This document shows positions 33,425 through 42,646 of a stretch of 64,000 nucleotides of DNA, piece after piece (within the stretch, counting starts at the first letter, position 1; the number at the start of each line of letters is the position of its first letter). Below the pieces are notes generated by a model. The model did not search any database and was not told the DNA's origin. It saw only the letters and a program-made list of their open reading frames with translations. Source of the DNA: Rhizobium sp. BK196 (GTDB taxonomy: Bacteria; Pseudomonadota; Alphaproteobacteria; Rhizobiales; Rhizobiaceae). The translations under genes were made by a program, and so were the position numbers. Where the stretch lies: the NCBI RefSeq assembly GCF_014193255.1, contig NZ_JACHZB010000004.1, forward strand, positions 1-64,000. The letters are read 5' to 3'.

Positions 33425-34300
33425 GTGACGCCTGAAGAGAGGATTCATGCGCTTGGCATCTGGCAAGGTCCGATCGACATATCTCCGATCACCGGCGGTC
33501 TAACCAACCGGAACTACTTGGTGAGGGATGGCGCGCTGCGGCGCGTCGTTCGCCTGGGCGAAGATATTCCGGTTCATCATATCAACAGGCAGAACGAGCT
33601 TGCGGCAAGCCGCGCCGCCCATGCGGCCGGCATCTCGCCTGCCGTTATCCATCATGCGCCGGGTGTGCTGGTTCTCGATTTCATCGACGCAGCGCCGCTA
33701 TCGCCCGATGATGTCAGAAAACCGGAAACGCTTGCCCGTCTCATCCCCTTGATCCGCGCCTGCCACCACGACATGGCCCGCCATTTTCGCGGTCAGGCGC
33801 TGATCTTTTGGGTTTTTCATGTGATCCGCGATTACATCGCAAACCTGAAGGCTGCCGGCAGTCCTCATGCGCCATTGCTGGACGACCTGCTCGCGAAAGC
33901 CGAATGTCTCGAAGAAGCCGCAGGTCCTTTCGAGATCGCCTTCGGCCATAACGACCTGCTAGCAGCCAATTTCCTCGATGACGGCAGGCGGCTTTGGCTG
34001 ATCGATTGGGATTATGCAGGTTTCAACACGCCGCTCTTCGATCTCGGCGGCCTTGCCTCCAACAGCGAGTTTTCGGAAGAGGTGGAGCGCCTGATGCTGG
34101 AGACCTATTTCGATCGGCCGCTGACGGATGATCTCAACCGCCGCTACCAGGCCATGAAATGCGCCTCGCTGCTGCGCGAGACGCTCTGGAGCATGATCTC
34201 CGAGATCCATTCGACCATCGATTTCGACTACGCTGCCTATACTGCCGAAAACCTTGCCCGCTTCGAGCGCGCCTATCGGGCATTTGAACAGGATCATTGA
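33425..34300 (+). CDS. Choline kinase/aminoglycoside phosphotransferase-like protein
   Basis: A 291-residue cytoplasmic kinase-fold protein. GLTNRNYLV near 25 is the nucleotide-binding loop of choline kinase-like enzymes; HNDLLAANF (Brenner-type H-x-D-x4-N, near 178) and IDWDYAG (Mg-binding Asp, near 195) form the catalytic core. The start is GTG 33425, with GAGGGGG upstream. It abuts the following flavoprotein gene with no spacer. Likely substrates are choline, ethanolamine or another amino alcohol, or a sugar from the importer; the pairing with a methylated-amine dehydrogenase favours the former. Confidence 0.8.
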   Translation: MTPEERIHALGIWQGPIDISPITGGLTNRNYLVRDGALRRVVRLGEDIPVHHINRQNELAASRAAHAAGISPAVIHHAPGVLVLDFIDAAPLSPDDVRKPETLARLIPLIRACHHDMARHFRGQALIFWVFHVIRDYIANLKAAGSPHAPLLDDLLAKAECLEEAAGPFEIAFGHNDLLAANFLDDGRRLWLIDWDYAGFNTPLFDLGGLASNSEFSEEVERLMLETYFDRPLTDDLNRRYQAMKCASLLRETLWSMISEIHSTIDFDYAAYTAENLARFERAYRAFEQDH

Positions 34301-36751
34301 ATGACGAAGGAATTACCGAAAACGGCAAAGGCCGTGGTCATCGGCGGCGGCATCATCGGCTGCTCGACCGCCTATCATCTGGCCAAGCTTGGCTGGACCG
34401 ATACGGTGCTGCTGGAGCGTAAGAAGCTGACGTCAGGCACGACATTCCACGCCGCCGGCCTCGTCGGGCAATTGCGTACCAGCGCCAACATCACCCAGCT
34501 TCTGGGATATTCCGTCGATCTCTACAAGAAGCTTGAAGCCGAGACCGGTCTTGGCACTGGCTGGAAGATGAATGGCGGCTTGCGGCTTGCCTGCAATGAG
34601 GAACGCTGGACCGAAGTTAAGCGCCAGGCGACGACGGCGCAGTCATTCGGCCTCGAAATGCATCTTCTGAATCCGCAGGAGGCCTTTGATCTCTGGCCGC
34701 TGATGACGACAGACGATCTCGTCGGTGCCGCCTATCTGCCGACGGATGGCCAGGCCAATCCCTCTGACATTACCCAGGCGCTGGCAAAAGGCGCTCGCAT
34801 GGCCGGTGTCTCGATCTTCGAGGACACGGAAGTGCTCGATCTCGAAATCGACAAGGGCAGGATCCGCGCCGTCATCACGGCACAAGGCCGCATCGAATGC
34901 GAACGGGTCGTGGTCTGCGCCGGCCAATGGACCCGCAGCTTTGCCACTCGCTTCGGAGTCAACGTGCCGCTCGTCTCCGTCGAACATCAGTATATCATCA
35001 CCGAATCCTTCGGCGTGCCCTCCAATCTCCCGACCCTGCGCGATCCCGATCGGCTGACCTATTACAAGGAGGAGGTCGGTGGCATGGTCATGGGCGGCTA
35101 CGAGCCGAACCCTATTGGCTGGGCTCTGGACGGCATTCCCGAGGGCTTCCACTATACGCTGCTCGACAGCAACTTCGATCATTTCGAACAGATCATGGAG
35201 CAGGCGCTCGGCCGTGTCCCGGCGCTTGAAAATGCCGGCATCAAACAGCTTCTGAACGGGCCTGAGAGTTTTACGCCCGACGGCAACTTCATTCTTGGCG
35301 AGGCACCGGAACTGAAGAATTTCTTCGTCGGTGCCGGTTTCAACGCCTTCGGCATCGCATCTGCCGGTGGCGCCGGCATGGCGCTTGCCGAATGGGTGAC
35401 GAAGGGCGAGCCGCCCTACGATCTCTGGCCGGTCGATATCCGCCGCTTCGGCCGCCCGCATTTCGATACGGATTGGGTTCGCACGAGAACGCTGGAGGCC
35501 TACGGCAAACACTACACGCTGGCTTTCCCCTTCGAGGAATACTCGAGCGGCCGTCCATGCCGCAAGTCGCCGCTTTATGAACGGCTGAAGGCGCAGGGCG
35601 CCTGCTTCGGCGAAAAACTCGGCTGGGAGCGGCCGAACTGGTTTGCCGATCTCTTCGCCAATGAAGAGCCGAAGGATATCTACACATATGGCCGCCAGAA
35701 CTGGTTCGGGGCCGTCGGCCGTGAGCACAAGGCGGTGCGTGAGGCAGCCGTCATCTTCGACCAGACCTCCTTTGCTAAATTCGTGCTGAAGGGTAGGGAT
35801 GCCGAGACTGCCTTGTCATGGATTGCCGCCAACGATGTCGCAAAACCTGTGGGGTCGCTGATCTACACGCAAATGCTGAACGACAAGGGCGGCATCGAAT
35901 GTGATGTCACCTGCGCACGCACCGCCGAAAACGAATATTACATCGTCACCGGCACCGGCTTTGCCACGCATGATTTCGACTGGATCTCGCGCAGCATTCC
36001 CGACGGCCTCCATGCCGAACTCGTGGATGTCACCTCGGCCTATACTGTGCTCGCGCTGATGGGCCCGAATTCCCGCGCGATCCTGGAGAAGGTCACGACA
36101 AGCGACGTCTCCAACGCGGCCTTCCCCTTCGGCCGGGTCAAGACCATCGGCATCGCCGGCTGCCCCGTGCGAGCGCTGCGCATCACCTATGTCGGCGAAC
36201 TCGGCTACGAACTTCATGTGCCGATCGAATATGCGACGACTGTCTATGATGCGCTGATGGCCGCGGACGGGCAGTTCGGCCTCGTCAACGCCGGTTACCG
36301 CGCGATCGAGAGCTGCCGTCTGGAAAAGGGCTACCGCGCCTGGGGTTCTGATATCGGTCCTGATCATACGCCCATCGAAGCCGGACTCGGCTGGGCGCTG
36401 AAGACACGCAAGATCACGCCCTTCAAGGGGCGGGCGGCGATCGAGCGGCAGCTCGAAAGCGGCGTGAAGAAGATGCTCGCCTGCTTCGTGCCCGATGATC
36501 CTGATATCGTACTGCTCGGCCGTGAAACCATCTACCGTGACGGGAATCGCGTCGGCTGGCTTTCCAGCGGCGGCTTCGGTTACACCATCGGCAAGCCGAT
36601 CGGCTACGGCTATGTCCGTAACCCCGACGGTGTAACGGAGGATTTTGTTCTCTCCGGCGCCTATGAGCTCGATGTGGCCTGCGAACGCGTGCCTTGCAAG
36701 GTTTCGCTAAAACCGCTCTATGACCCTGAAATGAAGCGGATCAAAGCCTAG
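34301..36751 (+). CDS. FAD-dependent dimethylglycine/sarcosine dehydrogenase-like protein with GcvT domain
   Basis: An 816-residue two-part enzyme. The N-terminal half is a DAO-type flavoprotein: GGGIIGCSTAYHL near 12 binds the ADP part of FAD and TTFHAAGL near 47 carries the His used for covalent FAD in dimethylglycine dehydrogenase. A connecting FAO_M-like segment precedes GcvT and GcvT_C domains (about 430-810), which bind tetrahydrofolate and capture the released one-carbon unit. Length fits the family. It likely oxidises an N-methylated amino acid in the cytoplasm. The gene directly follows the kinase-like gene. Confidence 0.87.
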   Translation: MTKELPKTAKAVVIGGGIIGCSTAYHLAKLGWTDTVLLERKKLTSGTTFHAAGLVGQLRTSANITQLLGYSVDLYKKLEAETGLGTGWKMNGGLRLACNEERWTEVKRQATTAQSFGLEMHLLNPQEAFDLWPLMTTDDLVGAAYLPTDGQANPSDITQALAKGARMAGVSIFEDTEVLDLEIDKGRIRAVITAQGRIECERVVVCAGQWTRSFATRFGVNVPLVSVEHQYIITESFGVPSNLPTLRDPDRLTYYKEEVGGMVMGGYEPNPIGWALDGIPEGFHYTLLDSNFDHFEQIMEQALGRVPALENAGIKQLLNGPESFTPDGNFILGEAPELKNFFVGAGFNAFGIASAGGAGMALAEWVTKGEPPYDLWPVDIRRFGRPHFDTDWVRTRTLEAYGKHYTLAFPFEEYSSGRPCRKSPLYERLKAQGACFGEKLGWERPNWFADLFANEEPKDIYTYGRQNWFGAVGREHKAVREAAVIFDQTSFAKFVLKGRDAETALSWIAANDVAKPVGSLIYTQMLNDKGGIECDVTCARTAENEYYIVTGTGFATHDFDWISRSIPDGLHAELVDVTSAYTVLALMGPNSRAILEKVTTSDVSNAAFPFGRVKTIGIAGCPVRALRITYVGELGYELHVPIEYATTVYDALMAADGQFGLVNAGYRAIESCRLEKGYRAWGSDIGPDHTPIEAGLGWALKTRKITPFKGRAAIERQLESGVKKMLACFVPDDPDIVLLGRETIYRDGNRVGWLSSGGFGYTIGKPIGYGYVRNPDGVTEDFVLSGAYELDVACERVPCKVSLKPLYDPEMKRIKA

Positions 36752-36787
36752 ACGATTGCGGTGAGAACCGGTTCCCCTTGACGCTTC

Positions 36788-36814
36788 CTCATCCCATGGC
36801 GGCCACGGGATGAG
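36788..36814. terminator. Hairpin between convergent genes
   Basis: CTCATCCC (36788-36795) pairs with GGGATGAG (36807-36814), and an inner TGG/CCA extends the stem. No T run follows on either side, so its efficiency as an intrinsic terminator is doubtful. A second GC palindrome (GCGCGC-A-GCGCGC) follows at about 36819-36831. Confidence 0.5.
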
Positions 36815-36832
36815 AACGGCGCGCAGCGCGCT

Positions 36833-38290
36833 TCAATAAAGGGGCAGCCTGTTGTCCTGGATAAGAATCTCCAGCTTGTTCGCCACGTCCTCCGTCCAGG
36901 CGATGTTCTCGGTCAATGCCTTTGGAAACAGCCCCGGCAGCTTGAACAGCGCAGCCGACACCGCCGCGCCATTGCGCGGCACATCGGCGATCAAGGCCGC
37001 AATCTCCCCGGCGCGAGGGTCACGCAGCTCATAGCGTTCGCCATTGCGATCGATGCCCGTCGCGTAGCGCATCCAGGCCGCAACGGCGATCGCATAGGTC
37101 TCCGCCTTGCTGCCATTGGCAAGTGCTTCCGTTGCCGGCTCCAGCAGGCGCTGCGGCAGTTTCTGTGTGCCGTCCATAGCGATCTGGTAGGTGCGGTGGG
37201 CGATCGCCTTGTTTGCAAAGCGTGCTATCAACTCGTCAGCATAGGCGTCGAGATCGATGCCGGGAACAGGATCCAGCGTAGCCGCCGCTGCATTCATGTG
37301 CCGGCGCGCAAGCGCTGCCAGTCCTGCATCATCCATGACATCGCGAATAAATTCATAGCCTGCTATATAGCCGAGATAGGCGAGCAGAGAATGCGCGCCA
37401 TTCAACATGCGCAGCTTCATCTTTTCATAGGCCGAGACCTCCTCGACCATCAGCGCACCGTGAACTTTTTCCCAGGCCGGACGACCGTTGACGAAATGGT
37501 CCTCAATCACCCATTGGGTAAAGGGTTCTGTCTCGATTGCCGCCATGTCCGTGCGGCCCGTCAGCCGCTTGGCATCGGCATAGGTCACATCAGTGCTTGC
37601 CGGCGTAATGCGGTCGACCATCGTCGAAGGGAAGGGTACATTCGCCTCGATCCAGCAGTGCAGCTCCACATCGATGCGGGCGGTATATTCCAGCACCAGA
37701 CGCCTCAGCACCGCGCCATTGCTCGGTAGGTTGTCGCAGCTGAGCGGCGTAAAGGGCGCGATACCCTTCTGCCGGCGCCGTGTCAGACCCTCTACGAGAT
37801 AGCCGATGACACCGCGCGGTGCATGCCGGTTGGCCAGGTCGGCGACGATATCGGGATGCTTGAGGTCAAGCCCGCCTGTAGCCGGATCGAAACCATAGGC
37901 CTTTTCCGTTACCGTCATGCTGACAATGCGGATATTAGGATCTTCAAGCCGCGCCAGAAGGCCCGCCGGATCACGTGGCGCGACGTGCGTTTTCAGGATT
38001 GAGCCGATGACGTGAGCCGTCGTGCCCGATGTATCGCGGATCAGCACGGTATAGAGCCCGTTCTGGGCGGAGAGGTTATCCGCAACATCGGGGGTGCGCA
38101 GGCTTGCCACCTCGATGCCCCAGTCGCCGCCGGCGGCTGCCAGCGCGTCGTCCGTGAACGGTGCGAAATGTGCACGGAAGAAGGCGCCGGGACCGAGATG
38201 CAGGATGCCGGCCTTCAACGCATTTCGGTCATAGGCAGGAAGCTTCGCCGTCGGCGCAAGGCCGGTCACGTTCTGTAATCTGTCGCTCAC
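36833..38290 (-). CDS. uxuB: Fructuronate reductase (D-mannonate oxidoreductase)
   Basis: A 485-residue NAD-dependent long-chain mannitol dehydrogenase family enzyme, expected to reduce D-fructuronate to D-mannonate. The nucleotide-binding region ILHLGPGAFFRAHFAPF is near residue 30; the family signature K-x5-N-x2-H (KLRMLNGAHS) near 292 supplies the catalytic Lys. Mannitol or altronate dehydrogenase would be possible from family alone, but overlap of 4 nt with the upstream uxaC gene settles the uronate assignment. uxuA and kdgK are not in the window. Confidence 0.87.
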   Translation of the reverse strand: MSDRLQNVTGLAPTAKLPAYDRNALKAGILHLGPGAFFRAHFAPFTDDALAAAGGDWGIEVASLRTPDVADNLSAQNGLYTVLIRDTSGTTAHVIGSILKTHVAPRDPAGLLARLEDPNIRIVSMTVTEKAYGFDPATGGLDLKHPDIVADLANRHAPRGVIGYLVEGLTRRRQKGIAPFTPLSCDNLPSNGAVLRRLVLEYTARIDVELHCWIEANVPFPSTMVDRITPASTDVTYADAKRLTGRTDMAAIETEPFTQWVIEDHFVNGRPAWEKVHGALMVEEVSAYEKMKLRMLNGAHSLLAYLGYIAGYEFIRDVMDDAGLAALARRHMNAAAATLDPVPGIDLDAYADELIARFANKAIAHRTYQIAMDGTQKLPQRLLEPATEALANGSKAETYAIAVAAWMRYATGIDRNGERYELRDPRAGEIAALIADVPRNGAAVSAALFKLPGLFPKALTENIAWTEDVANKLEILIQDNRLPLY

Positions 38291-39702
38291 AGCTTGTAGG
38301 CCTTCTTCGCATTGTCATAGGAAAGTTCGCGCGCGACAATCTCAGCTTCCTTCTTGGAAATCCGATGCTCGGCCGCCAGCTGCGCCAGGAAGCGGCAGAC
38401 CTCGCGGCGCCAGACGTCGTGGCGTGCGGGGATCGACAGCAGGGCACGCGTATCGTCGTTGAAGCCGGCGAGATTGGCGAAACCTGCCGTCTCCACGACC
38501 TGGTCGAGATAACGGCGGATGCCGAGCGGACTGTCGTGGAACCACCAGGGCGGGCCGATCATCAAGCAGGCCCAATGGCCGGCCATCGGCGCTAGCTCGC
38601 GAGCATACGTCGTCTCGTCAAGCGTAAAGAGCAGGATGCGCAGATCAGGCGCATGACCGTATTTCGACAGCAGGGCGTTAAGGCCTCCGACCCAGTCGGT
38701 CCGTGTCGGAATATCGGCGCCCATATTCGGTCCGCGCGTTTCGAAAAGCGTGCGGTCGGTATTGCGGCGCGAGCCGGCATGGATCTGCATTACCATGCCG
38801 TCTTCGGCAGAAAGGCCAGCCATTTCCGTCATCATCTGCCCACGGAAAAGTTCCGCATCGGCGGCTGAAAGCGGCCCCTTCAGCGCCTTATCGAGCAGCG
38901 CCTGCTTGTCGGCAAGCGGCAGATCCGCGGTAAAGGCGCTCGGCACGCCGTGGTCGGTCGCCGTCGCCCCGAATTGACGGAAATAGGCGCGCCGCTTGCG
39001 ATGCGCCTCAATGAGACCATCCCATTTGGCGACGTCGCAGGCGGTGATCTCTCCGAACTTGACCAGATTGTCGCGGAAGCCGACGGCATCGGGATCGGTG
39101 ACGCTGTCAGGCCGGTAGGTCGTGCGCACTTTGCCGATCCAGCCGTCCGCCGCCATCTTCTGGTGATGTGGCAGCGGATCGAGTGCACCTTCCGTCGTGG
39201 CGATGGTTTCGATGCCGAAGCGCTGGTGCAGCGCCCGCGGCCGGAACTCCGGAAGCTTGAGCTGCGCATTGATGTGATCGTAGAGCGCATCGGCATTCTC
39301 CGCCGTCAGCGGCTCGGTGCATCCGAGCACGGCCGACATGGCATGATCGACCCAAAGGCTCGAAGGTGTTCCGCGGAAAAGGTAATATTGCGCGGCAAAA
39401 GCACGCCAGATATCGCGACCGCTGGAAACCCGCTTGCCGTCGAGACGCGGCACGCCAAGCTGGTCGAGTTTTGTGCCGGTGCTGTGCAGCATACGGAAGA
39501 GATAATGGTCGGGAATAACGAGCAGCGACGAGGCGTCTTCGAAGGCCTTGTCGTCAGCAAACCAGGACGGTTCGGTATGTCCGTGCGGGCTGACGATCGG
39601 AAGTGCGCGCACCGTCTCGTAGAGATCGCGCGCTATTGTCCGCGTGGCCGGATCGGCGGGAAAGAGCCGGTCCGGATGAAGAAAGCCATTGTCAACATCC
39701 AT
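38287..39702 (-). CDS. uxaC: Glucuronate isomerase
   Basis: A 471-residue amidohydrolase-fold enzyme that isomerises D-glucuronate to D-fructuronate (and galacturonate to tagaturonate). The N-terminal metal motif SPHGHTEPSWF near 38 is conserved, as are LWVDHAMSAVLG near 115, MQIHAGSRRNTD near 305 and GGLNALLSKYG near 340. Length fits UxaC (about 470). It begins a two-gene operon with uxuB. ATG 39702 is preceded by GGGAGGAAAA. Confidence 0.93.
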   Translation of the reverse strand: MDVDNGFLHPDRLFPADPATRTIARDLYETVRALPIVSPHGHTEPSWFADDKAFEDASSLLVIPDHYLFRMLHSTGTKLDQLGVPRLDGKRVSSGRDIWRAFAAQYYLFRGTPSSLWVDHAMSAVLGCTEPLTAENADALYDHINAQLKLPEFRPRALHQRFGIETIATTEGALDPLPHHQKMAADGWIGKVRTTYRPDSVTDPDAVGFRDNLVKFGEITACDVAKWDGLIEAHRKRRAYFRQFGATATDHGVPSAFTADLPLADKQALLDKALKGPLSAADAELFRGQMMTEMAGLSAEDGMVMQIHAGSRRNTDRTLFETRGPNMGADIPTRTDWVGGLNALLSKYGHAPDLRILLFTLDETTYARELAPMAGHWACLMIGPPWWFHDSPLGIRRYLDQVVETAGFANLAGFNDDTRALLSIPARHDVWRREVCRFLAQLAAEHRISKKEAEIVARELSYDNAKKAYKL

Positions 39703-39871
39703 CAGTTTTCCTCCCAGATGGATAGTGGCCTACCCCACATCATCAGATGCGGCAAGGGCTTTTGGTAACCAGACGGTCCACTTTCGGAATCGTTTCGTAG
39801 GGACTCGAACCCATTGACGCTCCGGCCTATTTCGGCTTTGGAATTCCACCTGATTTCAGGGGAGAAAACCG

Positions 39872-40081
39872 ATGTCCGATGAGGCAACCCGTATCACAAG
39901 ACTCGAGGAAATGCTGGCCTATCAGGCAAAGACGATCGATGAGCTTTCCGATCAGCTTGCCGAACAATGGAAGGTAATGGACCAGACCCGCGCCAAGCTT
40001 GACAGGTTGACGGAGCGTTTCCTCAGTCTCGAGGAACAATCGCTGGAAGCACCGGCAATCACCAAGCCACCGCACTATTGA
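39872..40081 (+). CDS. slyX: SlyX family protein
   Basis: A 69-residue predicted coiled-coil protein (TRITRLEEMLAYQAKTI, DELSDQLAEQWKVMDQTRAKL) ending PPHY, the conserved SlyX tail. Length matches the family. Function is unknown. GGGGAGAAAA precedes ATG 39872. Confidence 0.85.
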   Translation: MSDEATRITRLEEMLAYQAKTIDELSDQLAEQWKVMDQTRAKLDRLTERFLSLEEQSLEAPAITKPPHY

Positions 40082-40182
40082 GCATTTAGCGGCGCTTAAG
40101 GCCGCCTGCAGCAGGAAAGCGGTTTCGCGTTTTCGCCCTTTGCGATATAGCCCGGAAAGATAAGCTGAACGAGAGACATCCC

Positions 40183-40809
40183 ATGGCGGCCACCATCCGT
40201 TATCACCAGGGCGATATTTCCGCGGCGGATGCCGCCCGTTACACCGGTGCGATCGCGATCGACACTGAAACGCTGGGCCTCGTTCCGCGCAGGGACCGTC
40301 TCTGCGTCGTTCAGCTTTCACCGGGCGACGGCTCTGCCGATGTGATCCGCATAGCGGCCGGTCAGAAGGAAGCGCCGAACCTCACCGCGCTGCTTGCCGA
40401 TCCGTCGCGCCAGAAGATCTTTCACTACGGCCGCTTCGATATCGCCGTGCTCTTCCATACGTTCGGTGTCACCACGACACCGGTCTTCTGCACGAAGATC
40501 GCTTCGCGCCTCATCCGTACCTACACGGATCGCCACGGCTTGAAGGACAATCTCAAGGAGATGCTCGACGTCGATATTTCCAAAGCGCAGCAATCCTCAG
40601 ACTGGGCTGCCGAAACACTCTCGCAGGCGCAGCTCGAATATGCCGCCTCCGACGTCCTTTACCTGCATGCGCTGCGCGACAAGCTGAATGAGCGCCTGAT
40701 TCGCGACGGCCGCCTGGAACACGCGACAGCCTGCTTCGAATTCCTGCCGACGCGCGCCAAGCTCGATCTTCTCGGCTGGGAAGAGGCAGATATCTTCGCC
40801 CATAGCTGA
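40183..40809 (+). CDS. Short ribonuclease D (3'-5' exonuclease domain only)
   Basis: A 208-residue DEDD-type exonuclease. Exo I is IAIDTETLGL (Asp/Glu, near 26), Exo II is IFHYGRFDIAVL (Asp near 86) and Exo III is YAASDVLYLHAL (Tyr/Asp, near 155). It lacks the C-terminal HRDC domains of E. coli RNase D (375 residues); this short form is common in alphaproteobacteria. The likely role is trimming structured RNA 3' ends. Confidence 0.87.
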   Translation: MAATIRYHQGDISAADAARYTGAIAIDTETLGLVPRRDRLCVVQLSPGDGSADVIRIAAGQKEAPNLTALLADPSRQKIFHYGRFDIAVLFHTFGVTTTPVFCTKIASRLIRTYTDRHGLKDNLKEMLDVDISKAQQSSDWAAETLSQAQLEYAASDVLYLHALRDKLNERLIRDGRLEHATACFEFLPTRAKLDLLGWEEADIFAHS

Positions 40810-40834
40810 GGCGCATTTTATCCGACATACCAGC

Positions 40835-40861
40835 ACGGCCGCGGACATCGTCTGCGGCCGT
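40835..40861 (+). terminator. GC-rich hairpin after RNase D gene
   Basis: ACGGCCGC (40835-40842) pairs with GCGGCCGT (40854-40861) around an 11-nt loop, 25 bp after the stop codon. No clear T run follows. Confidence 0.55.
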
Positions 40862-41031
40862 TAGCTATTCATTAAGACGTCTTCGTTAAGATTATTGTTA
40901 ATTTTTATGCACTCGACGGCACAAAAAGTGCCGATGCGGACAGGAGGATCTGCCGGGATGCAAGAGACCGGATGAGCGCGGTCTCTTTGTAGAACCTGCT
41001 TTCATAGCCACTTAGCGAAAGGAGCGTGCCT

Positions 41032-42558
41032 GTGTTGTCTCCCATTCGTTCAGCGTCCAATGCAAGCCTTTCTTCTCAGGGCCAGACGGCGGCAATCGTT
41101 GCCGGTGGCCTCGGCCGTTCGGTGGTCGCCCCCACCCCGGTGAATGCAGTTGAAGCTGCCGATCTCAATGCAGCGATTGCCGGCAAGCTCAATATTCTGC
41201 TCATTGCCGCGCGCCAGCGCATGATTGAAGCGCTTCTCGACATCATCAATGCGACTGGACGCAACATCGCACTACAACGCGGTGAGGGCGAATCCGATCA
41301 GGCCTTTGCCGCCCGTGTCGCTGATGCCATCCGTCGCATGCCCGATGCCGAGATCGATGCGGTCGAGCGTCAGCTTTCCGACGACGGACATAGCCTGCCG
41401 CTGAGAGTGATCGCCGCTGCCCTCAAGGACCCGACCGGGCCGGAGGCCACCCGTGTCATCGCCTATTTCGAGATTATCAGTTACAAAGACAGGGATCTCG
41501 CAGCCCGCGCCGTTGTCCGCTCTTATCGTCAGAATGATGCCGCGCCGCTGCCGCGCACCGAGCCGCGGCCGGAAATCAAGCTTCAGGGAGAAAACCTGTC
41601 CGCTGCACGTCAGTCCGCCGCAAAACCGGTTGAAAGTGCGGCGATGTCCGCTGCCGAAGAAATCGTTTCGGCCGAAGCAGTTGTTGTCATGACGACCGAT
41701 CCAACCGTCGAGGACCAGCAGACCGGCAGTCAGCCCGCCACAGCGGCGCATGAAGCTTCATCGCAGGCGACCACCTTGAGAGAGACAGAAGAGGTCCAGG
41801 CTGCGCCGGTAGAACAGGAAGCGGTCGAGCCGGAACAGGCCGGGCCTGCTCTCGAACAGCAGACGATCTCCCCTAAGTCTGATCCGGTTATCCCGCGCAA
41901 CTGGACCGGCATCGCCAGCTCCATGACCGAACAGGTTTCGCAAATGATCGCAACGATCATCCGCGAGCAGGAAGCAACTGTTCTGTTGACGGATACGCCC
42001 GTCGAAGCCGCCGTCGAAATCGATGTTATGCTGGACGAGGCCGTCATCAGCGAGGCGACGGAGAGCCTGGTTCGCACAACCCCGGAAGATGTGATCGAGC
42101 CTGCATCTGCCCAGGCCGCCCAGGCTTCTCGCCCATCTCAGGCAGAAGTCGCTGCGGCTGCCCAGACAGCGCGCCCCATCAGGGAAACCGCTGCACAGCC
42201 GCAGCCGGTTCCCATCCCGGTCGTCGAGACGCCTTCCTATGTTCCACTCGCAGCCCGCATGCCGGAAGGGCTTCCCTACGCGCAAACGCCTTACCAGTTC
42301 GCCCGCGATGAATATAAGGCGACCAAGGCCGATGACCCCCCTCGTCGCCATCACGAAAACGGCGGCTCGCAGGATCAGCAGCAACAGCAGCAGGCGCAAT
42401 CCGGTCAGGGCGGCGATGAGCAGCAGGCCGGGGAGGGCGAAGCCCCGCGGGAGGAGCGGCGCCAGCCGAAAATGTTCGATCCCGATCCGTCGACTGCTCG
42501 GGCAACAGTCGCCGACCCGGTCTATGCCCTCTACCAGCGCATGGTCGGCTGGGAATAA
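41032..42558 (+). CDS. Hypothetical protein, helical N-terminus and low-complexity Glu/Gln/Ala-rich remainder
   Basis: A 508-residue protein not assigned to a family. Residues about 35-180 appear helical and ordered (KLNILLIAARQRMIEALLDI, AFAARVADAIRRMP, VIAYFEIISYKDRDLAARA in parts). From about 185 on it is dominated by E, Q, A, P and T with two short ordered islands (TEQVSQMIATIIREQEA). A QQQQQQ-type run lies near 445. No signal peptide or membrane segment is seen. GTG 41032 is preferred to GTG 41026, because AAGGAG sits seven bases before it. It could be a scaffold or hook-length-like protein; no function is claimed. Confidence 0.7.
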   Translation: MLSPIRSASNASLSSQGQTAAIVAGGLGRSVVAPTPVNAVEAADLNAAIAGKLNILLIAARQRMIEALLDIINATGRNIALQRGEGESDQAFAARVADAIRRMPDAEIDAVERQLSDDGHSLPLRVIAAALKDPTGPEATRVIAYFEIISYKDRDLAARAVVRSYRQNDAAPLPRTEPRPEIKLQGENLSAARQSAAKPVESAAMSAAEEIVSAEAVVVMTTDPTVEDQQTGSQPATAAHEASSQATTLRETEEVQAAPVEQEAVEPEQAGPALEQQTISPKSDPVIPRNWTGIASSMTEQVSQMIATIIREQEATVLLTDTPVEAAVEIDVMLDEAVISEATESLVRTTPEDVIEPASAQAAQASRPSQAEVAAAAQTARPIRETAAQPQPVPIPVVETPSYVPLAARMPEGLPYAQTPYQFARDEYKATKADDPPRRHHENGGSQDQQQQQQAQSGQGGDEQQAGEGEAPREERRQPKMFDPDPSTARATVADPVYALYQRMVGWE

Positions 42559-42592
42559 TCCAACCGGAATTTCAGACAATCTCCTAAAACAA

Positions 42593-42624
42593 AAGAACCC
42601 GCCGGATCGCTCCGGCGGGTTCTT
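42593..42624. terminator. Bidirectional intrinsic terminator
   Basis: AAGAACCCGCCGGA (42593-42606) pairs with TCCGGCGGGTTCTT (42611-42624) around a TCGC loop. It serves the hypothetical gene (plus) and rpsA (minus), whose stop codon lies 23 bp beyond. Confidence 0.9.
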
Positions 42625-42646
42625 CATTTCAAAGGATCAGCGAAAA

